A stretch of 64,000 bases of DNA from Verrucomicrobiia bacterium (GCA_030430455.1 JAUIJB010000001.1:127015-191014), one strand, 5' to 3'. Shown: positions 35,701-54,238, numbered from the stretch's first letter. Program-made: numbers and translations. Notes: a model not told the origin generated them from the sequence alone.

Positions 35701-36551
35701 CCTTCGGAGCCACCACCTGGCTGTGGGTCTCGCCGCTGACGACCGAGGCCGCCGAGGAGCTGTTCCCGCGCATCGCCGGGCTCGGCTTCGGCGCGGTGGA
35801 ACTGCCGCTCGAGGACCCCGCGCGGGTCGATCCCGCGCGCATCCGCCAGCTCGCCGCGGACCACGGCCTGAAGGTCTCGGTCTGCGGCGCCTTCGGACCC
35901 GGCCGCGACCTGACGAACCCCGACCCGGCGGTGCGCCGGGCGACGCTCGACTACATCTCACGCTGCCTCGACTTCGCCGCCGCGGTCGGCGCGCCGATGT
36001 TCTGCGGGCCGCTGTATGCGGAGGTCGGCAAACGCCGCCAGCTCCCCGAGGCCGAGCGCCGCGCCGAGTGGTCGCTGGCGGTCGAGGGCATCCGCAGCGC
36101 CTGCGAGGCGGCAGCCGAGCGCGACCTGAAGATCGCGATCGAGCCGCTGAACCGCTTCGAGACCGACCTGGTCAACACCACGGCGCAGGCCGTGGCGATG
36201 GCCCGCGACGTCGCCCACCCGGCCGCCGGGGTGATGATCGACAGCTTCCACATGACCATCGAGGAGGACGACCTCGAGGCGGCGGTGCGCGCGGCCGGCG
36301 ACCTGCTGCTGCACGTGCAGGTGTCGGAGAACCAGCGCGGCGTCCCCGGCACCGGCCTGACCGACTGGGCGGCCCTCGCCCGCGGGCTCGCCGCGGTGAA
36401 CTACGGCGGCCTGGTCGTGATCGAGAGCTTCACCCCGGAAAACCGCGACCTCGCCGGCGCCGTGTGCATCTGGAACCGCCGCGCCCCCGACCAGGACAGC
36501 TTCGCCCGCGAGGGCCTCGAATTTCTCAAGAACCACCTCCCCATCCCATGA
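35697..36551 (+). CDS. Sugar phosphate isomerase/epimerase, D-tagatose 3-epimerase-like
   Basis: A 284-residue TIM-barrel protein (AP endonuclease family 2 fold). Metal-site and catalytic residues of the ketose 3-epimerase family are visible: IAIEPLNRFETDL (first catalytic Glu), GVMIDSFHMTIEE (Asp and His), HVQVSENQRGVPGTG, and VVIESF (second catalytic Glu). ATG 35697 overlaps the transporter stop (ATGA), which settles the start. In the family the reaction is C-3 epimerisation of a free ketose such as D-tagatose or D-psicose. A related hydroxypyruvate-isomerase-like role is possible. It is coupled to the downstream Gfo/Idh gene by another ATGA. Confidence 0.85.
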   Translation: MTFGATTWLWVSPLTTEAAEELFPRIAGLGFGAVELPLEDPARVDPARIRQLAADHGLKVSVCGAFGPGRDLTNPDPAVRRATLDYISRCLDFAAAVGAPMFCGPLYAEVGKRRQLPEAERRAEWSLAVEGIRSACEAAAERDLKIAIEPLNRFETDLVNTTAQAVAMARDVAHPAAGVMIDSFHMTIEEDDLEAAVRAAGDLLLHVQVSENQRGVPGTGLTDWAALARGLAAVNYGGLVVIESFTPENRDLAGAVCIWNRRAPDQDSFAREGLEFLKNHLPIP

Positions 36552-37678
36552 GCGAACGCCAAATCAACATCGCCATCGTCGGTCTCGGCTTCGGGTCCGA
36601 GTTCATCCCGATCTACCAGGCCCACCCGGACGCCAACCTGGTCGCCGTGTGCCAGCGCAACCCGGAGAAGCTGGATGCCGTCGCCGACCACTTCAAGGTG
36701 CCGAAGAAGTACACCAGCTACGACGAGCTGCTCGACGACCCGGACGTCGACGCGGTGCACATTAACACCCCGATCCCGGACCACGCCGAGCAGTCGATCA
36801 AGGCCCTGAAGAAGGGCAAGCACGTCGCCTGCACCGTGCCGATGGCCACCAGCGTCGAGGACTGCGAGGCGATCGTGAAGCTCTGCGCCGAGACCGGCCT
36901 GAAGTACATGATGATGGAGACCGTGGTCTACGCCCGCGAGTTCCTCTTCGTCCGCGAGCTCCTCGAGAAGGGCGAGCTCGGCAAGGTCCAGTTCGTCCAG
37001 GCGAGCCACCAGCAGGACATGGACGGCTGGCCGGGCTACTGGCCGGGACTGCCGCCGATGCACTACGCGACCCATTGCGTGGGCCCCTGCCTGGCGCTGA
37101 CGCGGGGCTTCGCCGAGGCGGTCTCGTGCTTCGGCTCGGGGCGCATCCGCGAGGAGATGATCGACTGCTACGGCTCCCCCTTCGCGGTGGAGACCACCCA
37201 CATCCGCTTCAAGGACAGCGACCTCTCGGCGCGGATCTACCGCAGCCTGTTCGACACCGCGCGGCAGTACCGCGAGAGCTTCGACGTCTACGGCAGCAAG
37301 AAGTCCTTCGAGTGGCCGCTGGTCGAGGGCGAGCCGGCGATCATCCACACGGCGAAGAAGCCCGAGCCCGAGATTCCCGCCCCGGTGGAGGTCCCGGACT
37401 ACGCGCACCTGCTGCCGGAGCCGATCCAGTCCTTCACCACCCAGGGCGTCTACGACCTCGAGGGCAACGAGCACCTGTCGTTCACCCAGGGCGGCGGCCA
37501 CGGCGGCTCGCACCCGCACCTGGCGCACGAGTTCCTCCGCGCCCTGGTCGAGGACCGCGATCCGTTCCCGAACGCGATGGAGTCGGCCAACTGGACCTGC
37601 ACCGGCATCCTCGCCCACGAGTCGGCGATGAAGGGCGGCGAGGTGATCGACATGCCGGCCTTCACCATGCCGGCGTGA
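36548..37678 (+). CDS. Gfo/Idh/MocA family protein with altered EKP motif
   Basis: The 376-residue protein has the N-terminal NAD(P)-binding fold starting NIAIVGLGFGSEFIPIYQ and the following V-C-Q-R-N-P-E-K strand. Where classical members have E-K-P carrying the catalytic lysine, this protein reads HVACTVPMATSVED, so lysine is replaced by valine. The later MHYATHCVGPCLALTRG takes the place of the usual G-G-x-x-x-D-x-G-x-H catalytic segment. It therefore belongs to the family but may not be a classical dehydrogenase. Coupling (ATGA) with the epimerase and MFS genes suggests action on the same sugar. The start is fixed by the overlap. Confidence 0.85.
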   Translation: MSERQINIAIVGLGFGSEFIPIYQAHPDANLVAVCQRNPEKLDAVADHFKVPKKYTSYDELLDDPDVDAVHINTPIPDHAEQSIKALKKGKHVACTVPMATSVEDCEAIVKLCAETGLKYMMMETVVYAREFLFVRELLEKGELGKVQFVQASHQQDMDGWPGYWPGLPPMHYATHCVGPCLALTRGFAEAVSCFGSGRIREEMIDCYGSPFAVETTHIRFKDSDLSARIYRSLFDTARQYRESFDVYGSKKSFEWPLVEGEPAIIHTAKKPEPEIPAPVEVPDYAHLLPEPIQSFTTQGVYDLEGNEHLSFTQGGGHGGSHPHLAHEFLRALVEDRDPFPNAMESANWTCTGILAHESAMKGGEVIDMPAFTMPA

Positions 37679-37684
37679 GGGTGT

Positions 37685-37730
37685 GGCGCCTGCAAGGCGC
37701 CTGTCCGTGTCATGGCGCCTGCAAGGCGCC
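37685..37730. repeat. Twin GGCGCC hairpins between convergent genes
   Basis: The 17-base sequence GGCGCCTGCAAGGCGCC occurs twice, at 37685-37701 and 37714-37730. Each copy can fold into a 6-bp stem with a 5-base loop. It is followed by an 11-base direct repeat, GGCGCCACTCC, up to about 37747. The elements fill the 71-base gap between the Gfo/Idh gene (+) and the GH2 gene (-). They lack T-runs, so a terminator role is possible but not clear. Confidence 0.6.
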
Positions 37731-37749
37731 ACTCCGGCGCCACTCCGGC

Positions 37750-41748
<3,999 letters not shown>

Positions 41749-42924
41749 TCAGAGCAGGTGGGCGCCCTCGGCCGGCCGCGAGGCGAAGATTTGGGCGTCG
41801 ATCCCGGTCGCCTTCTTGTACTCGCCGGCGAGGGTGGCGGCGATGGCCGCGGCCTTGTCCGACTCGCACAGGGTCACGGTGGAGCCGCCGAAGCCGCCGC
41901 CGGTCATCCGCGCGCCGATCACGCCGCCCTCGCGGCCGATCCCGCGGGCGATGTCGACGAGGATGTCGAGTTCCTTGCAGGACACCTCGAAGTCGTCGCG
42001 CAGCGAGTCGTGGCTCGCCGACATGAGCGGGCCGAGCGTCTCGAAGTCGTTCTCCTTGAGCGCCTTGGCGGCGGAGATCGTGCGGGCGATCTCGCCGACG
42101 ACGTGGCGCGAGCGGCGGTTCACCGGGTCGCCGAGCCGGTCCCACGCGGCCTCGACCTCGTCCATGGTGACGTCGCGCCAGGAGTCCTTGCCGATCACGG
42201 CGAGGCCGTCCTCGGTGTTCTTGCGGCGCGCGGCGTAGCCGCCGTCGGACAACTCGTGGTGCACCGTCGTGTTCGAGATCAACACCGTGAGGTCGGGGTT
42301 CTCGAAGGGGACCATCTCGGGCTCGCCGCTCCGGCAGTCGATCAGGACCAGCTGGTTCACCTTGCCGAAGGCGGAGGCGAACTGGTCCATGATGCCGCAG
42401 GGGACGCCGGCGAAGTCGTGCTCGGCCCGCTGCGCCAGCAGGGCCTTCTCGCGGGTGTCGAGGACGGTGTCGAGCAGCCCCTCGAGCAGGGTGGCCATGG
42501 CGCACTCGAGCGCCGCCGAGGAGGACAGCCCGGCGCCGAGCGGCACCGAGGAGACGATGTAGGCATCAAAGCCCGGGATCGTGTGGCCGCGGTCCTGGAA
42601 GCCGCGGATCACGCCGCGCAGGTAGTTCGCCCACTTCGGGACACCGGGCTCCTTGCGCTTGGTGAGGTCGAGCGTGACGATGCCCTCGCAGGAGGTCCCG
42701 ATCCGCGCCTCGCGGGTGCCGTTCTCCGCCGCGGCGATGACGATGTAGCGCTCGATCGCGAAGGGCAGGACGAAGCCGTCGCAGTAGTCGATGTGCTCGC
42801 CGATCAGGTTGACGCGGCCCGGCGCGGCGGCCGTCAGGGCGGCGTCCGCGTCGAGGTGCTTCTTGAGCTCGGCGGCGGCGTCGGCGGCGAGGTCCTGGAG
42901 CGGTTCGTTGAGCTGGAGAGGCAT
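41749..42924 (-). CDS. galK: Galactokinase (GalK)
   Basis: The 391-residue GHMP kinase shows the galactokinase signature GRVNLIGEHIDYCDGFVLPF, the ATP-binding loop PLGAGLSSSAALECAM, and the third GHMP motif GARMTGGGFGGSTV. The catalytic aspartate segment AGVPCGIMDQFASAFG is present. It phosphorylates alpha-D-galactose at C-1 with ATP in the cytoplasm, the first committed step of the Leloir pathway. It begins 21 bases after the upstream GH2 gene and is clearly co-transcribed with it. galT and galE are not nearby, so the product galactose-1-phosphate must be handled by enzymes encoded elsewhere. Confidence 0.95.
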   Translation of the reverse strand: MPLQLNEPLQDLAADAAAELKKHLDADAALTAAAPGRVNLIGEHIDYCDGFVLPFAIERYIVIAAAENGTREARIGTSCEGIVTLDLTKRKEPGVPKWANYLRGVIRGFQDRGHTIPGFDAYIVSSVPLGAGLSSSAALECAMATLLEGLLDTVLDTREKALLAQRAEHDFAGVPCGIMDQFASAFGKVNQLVLIDCRSGEPEMVPFENPDLTVLISNTTVHHELSDGGYAARRKNTEDGLAVIGKDSWRDVTMDEVEAAWDRLGDPVNRRSRHVVGEIARTISAAKALKENDFETLGPLMSASHDSLRDDFEVSCKELDILVDIARGIGREGGVIGARMTGGGFGGSTVTLCESDKAAAIAATLAGEYKKATGIDAQIFASRPAEGAHLL

Positions 42925-42945
42925 GGGATCGGGCTTTTTTTTGGC

Positions 42946-49115
<6,170 letters not shown>

Positions 49116-49258
49116 GGGCTGGATGGATTCGTGGACGGGCGGGCGGGGCGGGTGGATGGCGGCCCGGGCTTGGGCGGCGATTCAACCGCCGCCCCCGAAA
49201 CGTCGCAAGGTCGGAGTTTGTTGGTGGGAAATGCTGTGGGACCCGCTTGCCGTGGCCG

Positions 49259-50335
49259 TCAATCGACGGAGAAGCGGTGGACCAGCTGGTGGCGGTATTC
49301 CCGCCCCGGGAGCAGGACCGGGCTGGGGAAGTCGGGCTGGTTCGGCGAGTCCGGGAAGTTCTCGGTCTCGAGGCAGCAGGCACTGCGGAAATCGTAGATC
49401 CGCCCGCCCTTGCCGTGGCGGCCGTTGCCGTCGAAGTCGGCGGCACTGAGGAAGTTGCCGGTGTAGACGTGGATTCCCGGCTGGTCGGTGGCCACCTCGA
49501 GGGTCCGGCCGCTGGCGGGGTCGTGCAGCCGGGCCGCCGGGACCAGCCCGTCGCCGGCCCGCAGCACCCAGCAGTGGTCGTAGCCGTTGGCGATCCGGAG
49601 TGCCTCGAAGTCGTCGTCGATGCGCTCGCCGATCCGGGTCGGCCAGGTGAAGTCCATCGGCGTGCCGGCGACCGGGGCCCGCTCGCCGGTCGGGATCATG
49701 CCGGCGTCGGTCGGCAGGTAGTGGTCGGCGTGGACGCTCAGCTCGTGCCCGAGCACGGCGCGGGTCGGATCGCCCGAGAGGTTCCAGTAGCTGTGGTGGA
49801 CGAGGTTGACGATGGTCGGGGCGTCGGTGGTGGCGGTGGCCTCCCAGACGAGCTCGTTGTCGTCGGTGAGCTGGTAGGTCACGCGGGCGACGAGGGTGCC
49901 CGGGTAGCCCTCCTCGCCGTCCGGCGAGACATGCTCGAAGGTGATCCGCGAGGAGCCGGGCTCGCCGACGACCGTCCACAGCCGGCGGTTGAAACCCTGC
50001 TCGCCGCCGTGCAGGTGGCAGGGAATGCCGCCGGGGTCGTTGTTGGTCGCCAGCTCGTAGGGCCTGCCGTCGAGCTCGAAGCGGCCGTGGGCGATGCGGT
50101 TGCCGAAGCGCCCCACCGTGGCGCCGAGATAGGGATTGGACGGGCCGGCGTAGGGGGCGGCCTCGTCGTATCCCAGGGTGATGTCGGCGAGCTCGCCGTT
50201 GCGGTCCGGGGTCTCCATCGAGACCAGCGTGGCGCCGAAGTCGCTGACGCGGGCGCGCAGGCCGTGGGCGTTGACCAGGGTGAACAGCCGGGCCTCGCGG
50301 CCGTCGTCGAGTTTTCCGAAGGATTGCCGGGACAT
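49259..50335 (-). CDS. galM: Aldose 1-epimerase (galactose mutarotase)
   Basis: The 358-residue protein carries the GalM hallmarks: VSDFGATLVSMETPDRNG, YLGATVGRFGNRIAHGRFEL (Asn-Arg of the substrate site), HLHGGEQGFNRRLW (catalytic His of the L-H-G-G loop), LVHHSYWNLSGD (second catalytic His), and the catalytic Glu in CCLETENFPDSPNQPDFPSP. It interconverts alpha and beta anomers of galactose so that beta-galactose released by the beta-galactosidases can be used by GalK, which needs the alpha form. No signal peptide is present, so it acts in the cytoplasm. It is the first gene of the - strand galactoside cluster. Confidence 0.94.
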   Translation of the reverse strand: MSRQSFGKLDDGREARLFTLVNAHGLRARVSDFGATLVSMETPDRNGELADITLGYDEAAPYAGPSNPYLGATVGRFGNRIAHGRFELDGRPYELATNNDPGGIPCHLHGGEQGFNRRLWTVVGEPGSSRITFEHVSPDGEEGYPGTLVARVTYQLTDDNELVWEATATTDAPTIVNLVHHSYWNLSGDPTRAVLGHELSVHADHYLPTDAGMIPTGERAPVAGTPMDFTWPTRIGERIDDDFEALRIANGYDHCWVLRAGDGLVPAARLHDPASGRTLEVATDQPGIHVYTGNFLSAADFDGNGRHGKGGRIYDFRSACCLETENFPDSPNQPDFPSPVLLPGREYRHQLVHRFSVD

Positions 50336-50578
50336 GTTGAAGCGCGGGTGCCGCCGATGCGGACGTGGGAGCCGGCCGGCGGGCCACGGCGGCCTGCCGA
50401 CCCGCTTGGAGGGAGATCAGAGCGGGGATGGGGCCGGCTGTAAAGCGGCGCCCGAGTCAGGCATCGCGGCGGAGCCGCGCCGCGGCTGAGCGGCGCCCGG
50501 CCGTGTGGCAAATCGCCGCGCGTCCGGCCCGCAGGCTTTCCCGCGGACCGTTTTGGGTGCAAGATTTCCCCCGCAACC

Positions 50579-51058
50579 ATGGCGCACGACACGGGACACG
50601 ACGGAGGAAAGGACGCAGGACGGGACCCGCAGGATTTCGGCGAGGATTGGTTGGCGGGGGTGCTCGGCGACTTCGACTGCCAGACGGGGACGCTTCACCG
50701 CTCTCACGACGGCGAGTGGCTCGACCTGGTGGTCTCGATCGGGGTCCCGCAACCCCTGATGCCGGTGATCACGCGGATCCCCTTCGGCAAGGGGATCGCC
50801 GGGGCCGCGGCAGCGACCCGCGAACCGGTCGAGCTGTGCAACCTGCAGCAGGACCTCGGCGGCGTCGCCAAGGAGGGGGCCCGCCAGACCCAGGTCTCGG
50901 GGTCGCTGGCCGTGCCGGTGATTTCGGCCGACGGCGGGCGGGTGCTCGGCACGCTCGGGATCGGCAAGGTCGAGCCCTACTCGTTCTCCGCCGAGGAGAA
51001 GGCCCGGCTGGCCGCGGTGGCCGCGGAGGTCGCCCGGCAGTGGCAGTCGGGGGAGTAG
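50579..51058 (+). CDS. Small stand-alone GAF-domain protein
   Basis: The 159-residue product is almost entirely one GAF domain: WLAGVLGDFDCQTGTLHRSH at the start, IPFGKGIAGAAAATREPVEL in the middle, and SLAVPVISADGGRVLGTLGI with EKARLAAVAAEVARQW at the end. It has two cysteines (in FDCQTG and VELCNLQ) but lacks the three-cysteine set of free methionine-R-sulfoxide reductases, so I do not call it that. A sensory or ligand-binding role is likely, with no output domain attached. It starts divergently 243 bases from galM. No partner gene is evident. Confidence 0.8.
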   Translation: MAHDTGHDGGKDAGRDPQDFGEDWLAGVLGDFDCQTGTLHRSHDGEWLDLVVSIGVPQPLMPVITRIPFGKGIAGAAAATREPVELCNLQQDLGGVAKEGARQTQVSGSLAVPVISADGGRVLGTLGIGKVEPYSFSAEEKARLAAVAAEVARQWQSGE

Positions 51059-51149
51059 GCGGGCGCGCGATCCCTGGCCGGGCGCCATCCACCGCCATCC
51101 ACGGCGGAGACATTGACCCCGCCCGCAGGATTGTTAGTTTGGCGGGGTC

Positions 51150-51614
51150 ATGACGCCGCCCGAAGCCGCCCGCAAGATCCTCGACACCATGCTCGGGCAT
51201 CTCGGCTTTCCGGTGACCATCGAGATCCAGGAGACCGAGGAGGGCCCCTGCCTGCAGGTGCTGACCAGCGAGAGCCAGTACCTCATCGGCAGGAACGGCG
51301 AGCGCCTCGACGACCTGCAGTACCTCGTCAACCGCGTGCTCCGGAAGCACTTCCCCGATGCCGCGCGGGTGCGGGTCGACTGCGAGCACTACCGGGCGAT
51401 CCAGGAGGACAAGCTGGCCGAGGAGGTCAACGGCCTCGCCGAGCGCGTCAAGGCGAGCGGCAAGCCCTTCCGGATGCGCCCGCTCAACGCCTACTACCGC
51501 CGCCTGGTCCACAACGCGCTTGTCGGGCACCCGGAGGTGGAGAGCGTTTCGCCCCAGGGCAACGATCGCCTCAAGCGGATCACCCTGCGGCTGAAGAAGT
51601 CTCCCAAAGAATGA
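51150..51614 (+). CDS. KH-R3H RNA-binding protein (Jag/KhpB-like)
   Basis: A 154-residue protein with a KH domain (PVTIEIQETEEGPCLQVLTS, then LIGRNGERLDDLQYLVNRVL with the G-R-N-G loop) and a C-terminal R3H domain (RPLNAYYRRLVHNALVGHPE, with R-x-x-x-H, then RLKRITLRLKK). This is the architecture of Jag/SpoIIIJ-associated proteins without the N-terminal Jag-N domain. These bind RNA and affect cell-envelope growth in Gram-positive bacteria. In many genomes jag follows yidC; here it does not, being followed by a DoxX gene with an ATGA overlap. A TTGACC at 51113-51118 and TAGTTT 16 bases later form a plausible weak promoter. Confidence 0.85.
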   Translation: MTPPEAARKILDTMLGHLGFPVTIEIQETEEGPCLQVLTSESQYLIGRNGERLDDLQYLVNRVLRKHFPDAARVRVDCEHYRAIQEDKLAEEVNGLAERVKASGKPFRMRPLNAYYRRLVHNALVGHPEVESVSPQGNDRLKRITLRLKKSPKE

Positions 51615-52081
51615 AGAAGTTCCTCTTCGACTGCGGCACCCGCGATGCCCTGGCATCGTCCGGCCTGCTGTTCCTGCGGGTGGCGACCGGCCTGATGATG
51701 CTGGTCGGCCACGGCCTCCCGAAACTGAAGAATTTCGACGCGGTCCTCGAGAAGGGCTTCCACGTGCCGGGCATCTGGCCGCTTTCCGCCATGTCTCAGC
51801 CGGTCAGCCTGGGGGCGACGATCGCCGCCGAGCTCGGCGCCGCGGCGCTGCTGGTCCTCGGCCTGGCGACGCGTCCGGCCGCCTTCGTGCTCGGCTTCGC
51901 CATGGTGGTCGCCGCCTTCGAGGTCCACGCCCACGACCCCTTCTTCCTCGGCGGTGGCGGCGGCGCCAAGGAGCCCGCCGTGCTCTACCTCGTCGCCTGC
52001 CTCACCCTGGTGATCACCGGCGCCGGGCGCTGGTCGGCCGATGCCGGACTCTACAAGGAGAAGAAACGCCGCTTCTTTTGA
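51611..52081 (+). CDS. DoxX family membrane protein
   Basis: The 156-residue product has four hydrophobic helices typical of DoxX/TQO-small-subunit-like proteins: GLLFLRVATGLMMLVGHGLP with the K-L conserved after the first helix, LGATIAAELGAAALLVLGLA, RPAAFVLGFAMVVAAFEVHA, and AVLYLVACLTLVITGAGRWS before a basic tail. ATG 51611 overlaps the stop of the Jag-like gene (ATGA), which rules out the longer upstream frame. The family's function is poorly defined (roles in redox homeostasis and quinone interaction have been proposed), so none is assigned. It is probably co-translated with the RNA-binding protein. Confidence 0.85.
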   Translation: MKKFLFDCGTRDALASSGLLFLRVATGLMMLVGHGLPKLKNFDAVLEKGFHVPGIWPLSAMSQPVSLGATIAAELGAAALLVLGLATRPAAFVLGFAMVVAAFEVHAHDPFFLGGGGGAKEPAVLYLVACLTLVITGAGRWSADAGLYKEKKRRFF

Positions 52082-52132
52082 GGACGCCTGAGGGTGGCTC
52101 CAAGGCCGCCCGGCCCCACATCCCGCGGACCC

Positions 52133-52495
52133 ATGGAAACCCACCGCCTGGTACTGCCCGAGGACCTGAATCACTTCGGGTTCCTGTTCGGCGGGCGCCT
52201 GCTGGCCTGGGTCGACGAGGCCTGCTGGATCGCCGCCTCGCTCGACTACCCGCACTGCCAGTTCGTCACCATCGGCATGGACTCCGTCGAGTTCCGCCAC
52301 TCGGTGCGCGAGGGGACGATCCTGGCGATCCGCTGCACCCGGCAGGACCAGGGCACCACTTCGGTGACCTACCGGGTCGAGGTCTTCGATCGCCGCGATC
52401 GTCGCAATGAGCCCTCCGCGCCGATCTTCACCACTGCCGTGAGCTACGTCAGCGTCGACGACCGCGGCCGCAAGCGGCCCTTGGTGGCCGGGTAG
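52133..52495 (+). CDS. Acyl-CoA thioesterase, hotdog fold
   Basis: A 120-residue single hotdog domain of the YciA/acyl-CoA hydrolase type: HRLVLPEDLNHFGFLFGGRL with N-x-x-G-x-x-F-G-G-x-L, AWVDEACWIAASL on the central helix with its acidic residue, and FVTIGMDSVEFRHSVREGTI for the acyl-binding strand. It hydrolyses acyl-CoA to free acid and CoA in the cytoplasm. Chain-length preference cannot be predicted. ATG 52133 is preferred, since an in-frame upstream start adds only Pro/Gly-rich residues. It follows DoxX by 51 bases and converges on the aldehyde dehydrogenase gene. Confidence 0.83.
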   Translation: METHRLVLPEDLNHFGFLFGGRLLAWVDEACWIAASLDYPHCQFVTIGMDSVEFRHSVREGTILAIRCTRQDQGTTSVTYRVEVFDRRDRRNEPSAPIFTTAVSYVSVDDRGRKRPLVAG

Positions 52496-52506
52496 CGGGG
52501 AACCCT

Positions 52507-52665
52507 AGTAGCAAGTAACCGGTAGCCAGTAGCAAGGGGTTCTGGGGCGGGCTTCTGCCTGCACGAGTCACCCTTGCGCTCCTCTTTGGCACCTCGGGGC
52601 CGACTGAAGTCGGCGGTCCGATCCCAAGGCCCCCCGGCTACCTGCTACTGGCTACTGGCTACCCG
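52507..52665. repeat. Inverted repeat of TAGCCAGTAGC units between convergent genes
   Basis: The left arm (about 52507-52538) reads AGTAGCAAGTAACC, then GGTAGCCAGTAGC, and the right arm (about 52637-52665) contains GCTACTGGCTACTGGCTACC in the opposite sense. Thirteen bases (GGTAGCCAGTAGC) pair perfectly and the pairing extends imperfectly to about 25. The arms are made of a 9-base tandem unit (TAGCCAGTA). They flank about 100 bases with no coding potential. The right arm overlaps the end of the aldehyde dehydrogenase gene by about 14 bases. The layout resembles a small non-autonomous mobile or REP-like element, but no target duplication is visible. Confidence 0.6.
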
Positions 52666-54238
52666 CGACTTGAACTCCATCGACCAGGCGGTGGATGCCG
52701 AGCGGGTTGGCGTCCTTCAACTCGTCCGGCAGCGCGTCCTGGGGGAAGCCCTGGAAGGCGACCGAGCGGCAGAAGCGACCGATCGCCATCGTGCCCACCG
52801 AGGTCGAGCGGCCGTCGGAGGTCGACGGGAAGGGGCCGCCGTGGACCATACTCGAGCAGACCTCGACGCCGGTCGGAAAGCCGTTGAAAATCAGCCGGCC
52901 GACGCGGCGCTCGAGGGCGCTCACCAGCTCGGCATGGCGGCGCAGCTCGTCCTCGGTGCCGTGGACCGTCGCGGTCAGCTGGCCCTCGAGCTCGGGGACC
53001 GTGGCGATGATTTCCTCGAGCGAGCCGTGCACGATGAGGGTCGCCGGGCCGAACATCTCGTGGTGCAGGCGGGGTTCCTCGAGGAAGCGGCGCAGCTTGA
53101 CCGAGAACACCCGCGAGATCGCCCGGTGGGCGGTCTGCTTGCTGAGGCAGTGGGCGATCAGCTCGACCCCCTCGGTGCCGCCGATCGCCGCCACCGAGTC
53201 GCGGTAGGCCTGCAGGATGCCCGCGCTGAGCATCACGCCGGAGGGCGCCGACTCGACCAGCTCGCGGAGCTTCCTGATGAAGCCCTCGCCGTGGCCGCTG
53301 GGCAGGAAGATCAGGCCCGGGTTGGTGCAGAACTGGCCGCAGCCGAGCGTCAGCGAGGCGAACAGCCCCTCGGCGATCGCCTCGCCGTCGGCATCGACCT
53401 TCTCGGGCAGCAGCACGACCGGGTTGATCGAGCTCATCTCGGCATAGACCGGGATCGGCTGCGGCCGTGACGCGGCGGCCGCCATCAGGGCGGTGCCGCC
53501 GCTGCGCGAGCCGGTGAAGCCGACCGCCTGGATCACCGCATGCTTGACCAGGTCGATGCCGACCCCGCGGCCGCTGCCGTAGAGCAGCGAGAAGACCCCC
53601 TCGGGCATGCCGGCCTCCTGCGCCGCGCGGACCACGGCGGCGCCGACGATCTCGGCGACCCCGGGGTGGGCGTGGTGGGCCTTGACGAGCACCGGGCAGC
53701 CGGCGGCGAGGGCCGAGGCGGTGTCACCGCCGGCGACCGAGAAGGCGAGCGGGAAGTTGCTGGCGCAGAATACCGCCACCGGGCCGAGCGGGCGCCGCAT
53801 CGCGCGGATGTCCGGCTTGGGCTGCGGCTCGCGGTCGGGCTGGGCGCGCTCGATGCGCGCGTCGACCCAGGAACCCTCCTCGAGCAGCGCGGCGAACATC
53901 CGCAGCTGGCCGGAGGTGCGGGCCGTCTCGCCGCGCAGGCGCGGCTCGTGCAGCCCGGTCTCCTTCTGGCCGCGCGCGACGATGTCGTCGACGACCGCCT
54001 CGATCGCGTCGGCGATGCCGCGCAGGAAGGCGGCGCGGCGCACGCCGGGCAGCGCCGAGTAAACCGGGAAGGCCTCGTCGGCGAGCTCGATGGCGCGCGC
54101 GACCTCGTCGTCGTCGGGCGCGTGGTACGGGGGTTCTAGTTGATTGCCGCTGGCCGGGTTCACGGCGTGGCTTGCCGACCCGTTGGCCAAGCCGCGTGAA
54201 AAGCCGATGATCGAGGTTCCGCTGAGTTCAGTGCTCAT
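52652..54238 (-). CDS. Alpha-ketoglutaric semialdehyde dehydrogenase-like aldehyde dehydrogenase
   Basis: A 528-residue NAD(P)-dependent aldehyde dehydrogenase. The N-terminus has the A-x-D-D-D-E-V-A-R-A-I-E-L-A-D-E-A-F region and ARGQKETGLHEPRLRGE typical of the 2,5-dioxopentanoate (KGSA) dehydrogenase subgroup. PLGPVAVFCASNFPLAFSVA is the cofactor-binding strand, YAEMSSINPVVLLP holds the general-base glutamate, and LTLGCGQFCTNPGLIF holds the catalytic cysteine. It oxidises alpha-ketoglutarate semialdehyde to 2-oxoglutarate, the last step of hydroxyproline, arabinose or glucarate breakdown. A divergent AraC-type gene 183 bases away and a D-amino-acid dehydrogenase nearby favour the hydroxyproline route, by inference. 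Confidence 0.82.
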   Translation of the reverse strand: MSTELSGTSIIGFSRGLANGSASHAVNPASGNQLEPPYHAPDDDEVARAIELADEAFPVYSALPGVRRAAFLRGIADAIEAVVDDIVARGQKETGLHEPRLRGETARTSGQLRMFAALLEEGSWVDARIERAQPDREPQPKPDIRAMRRPLGPVAVFCASNFPLAFSVAGGDTASALAAGCPVLVKAHHAHPGVAEIVGAAVVRAAQEAGMPEGVFSLLYGSGRGVGIDLVKHAVIQAVGFTGSRSGGTALMAAAASRPQPIPVYAEMSSINPVVLLPEKVDADGEAIAEGLFASLTLGCGQFCTNPGLIFLPSGHGEGFIRKLRELVESAPSGVMLSAGILQAYRDSVAAIGGTEGVELIAHCLSKQTAHRAISRVFSVKLRRFLEEPRLHHEMFGPATLIVHGSLEEIIATVPELEGQLTATVHGTEDELRRHAELVSALERRVGRLIFNGFPTGVEVCSSMVHGGPFPSTSDGRSTSVGTMAIGRFCRSVAFQGFPQDALPDELKDANPLGIHRLVDGVQVAGSQ

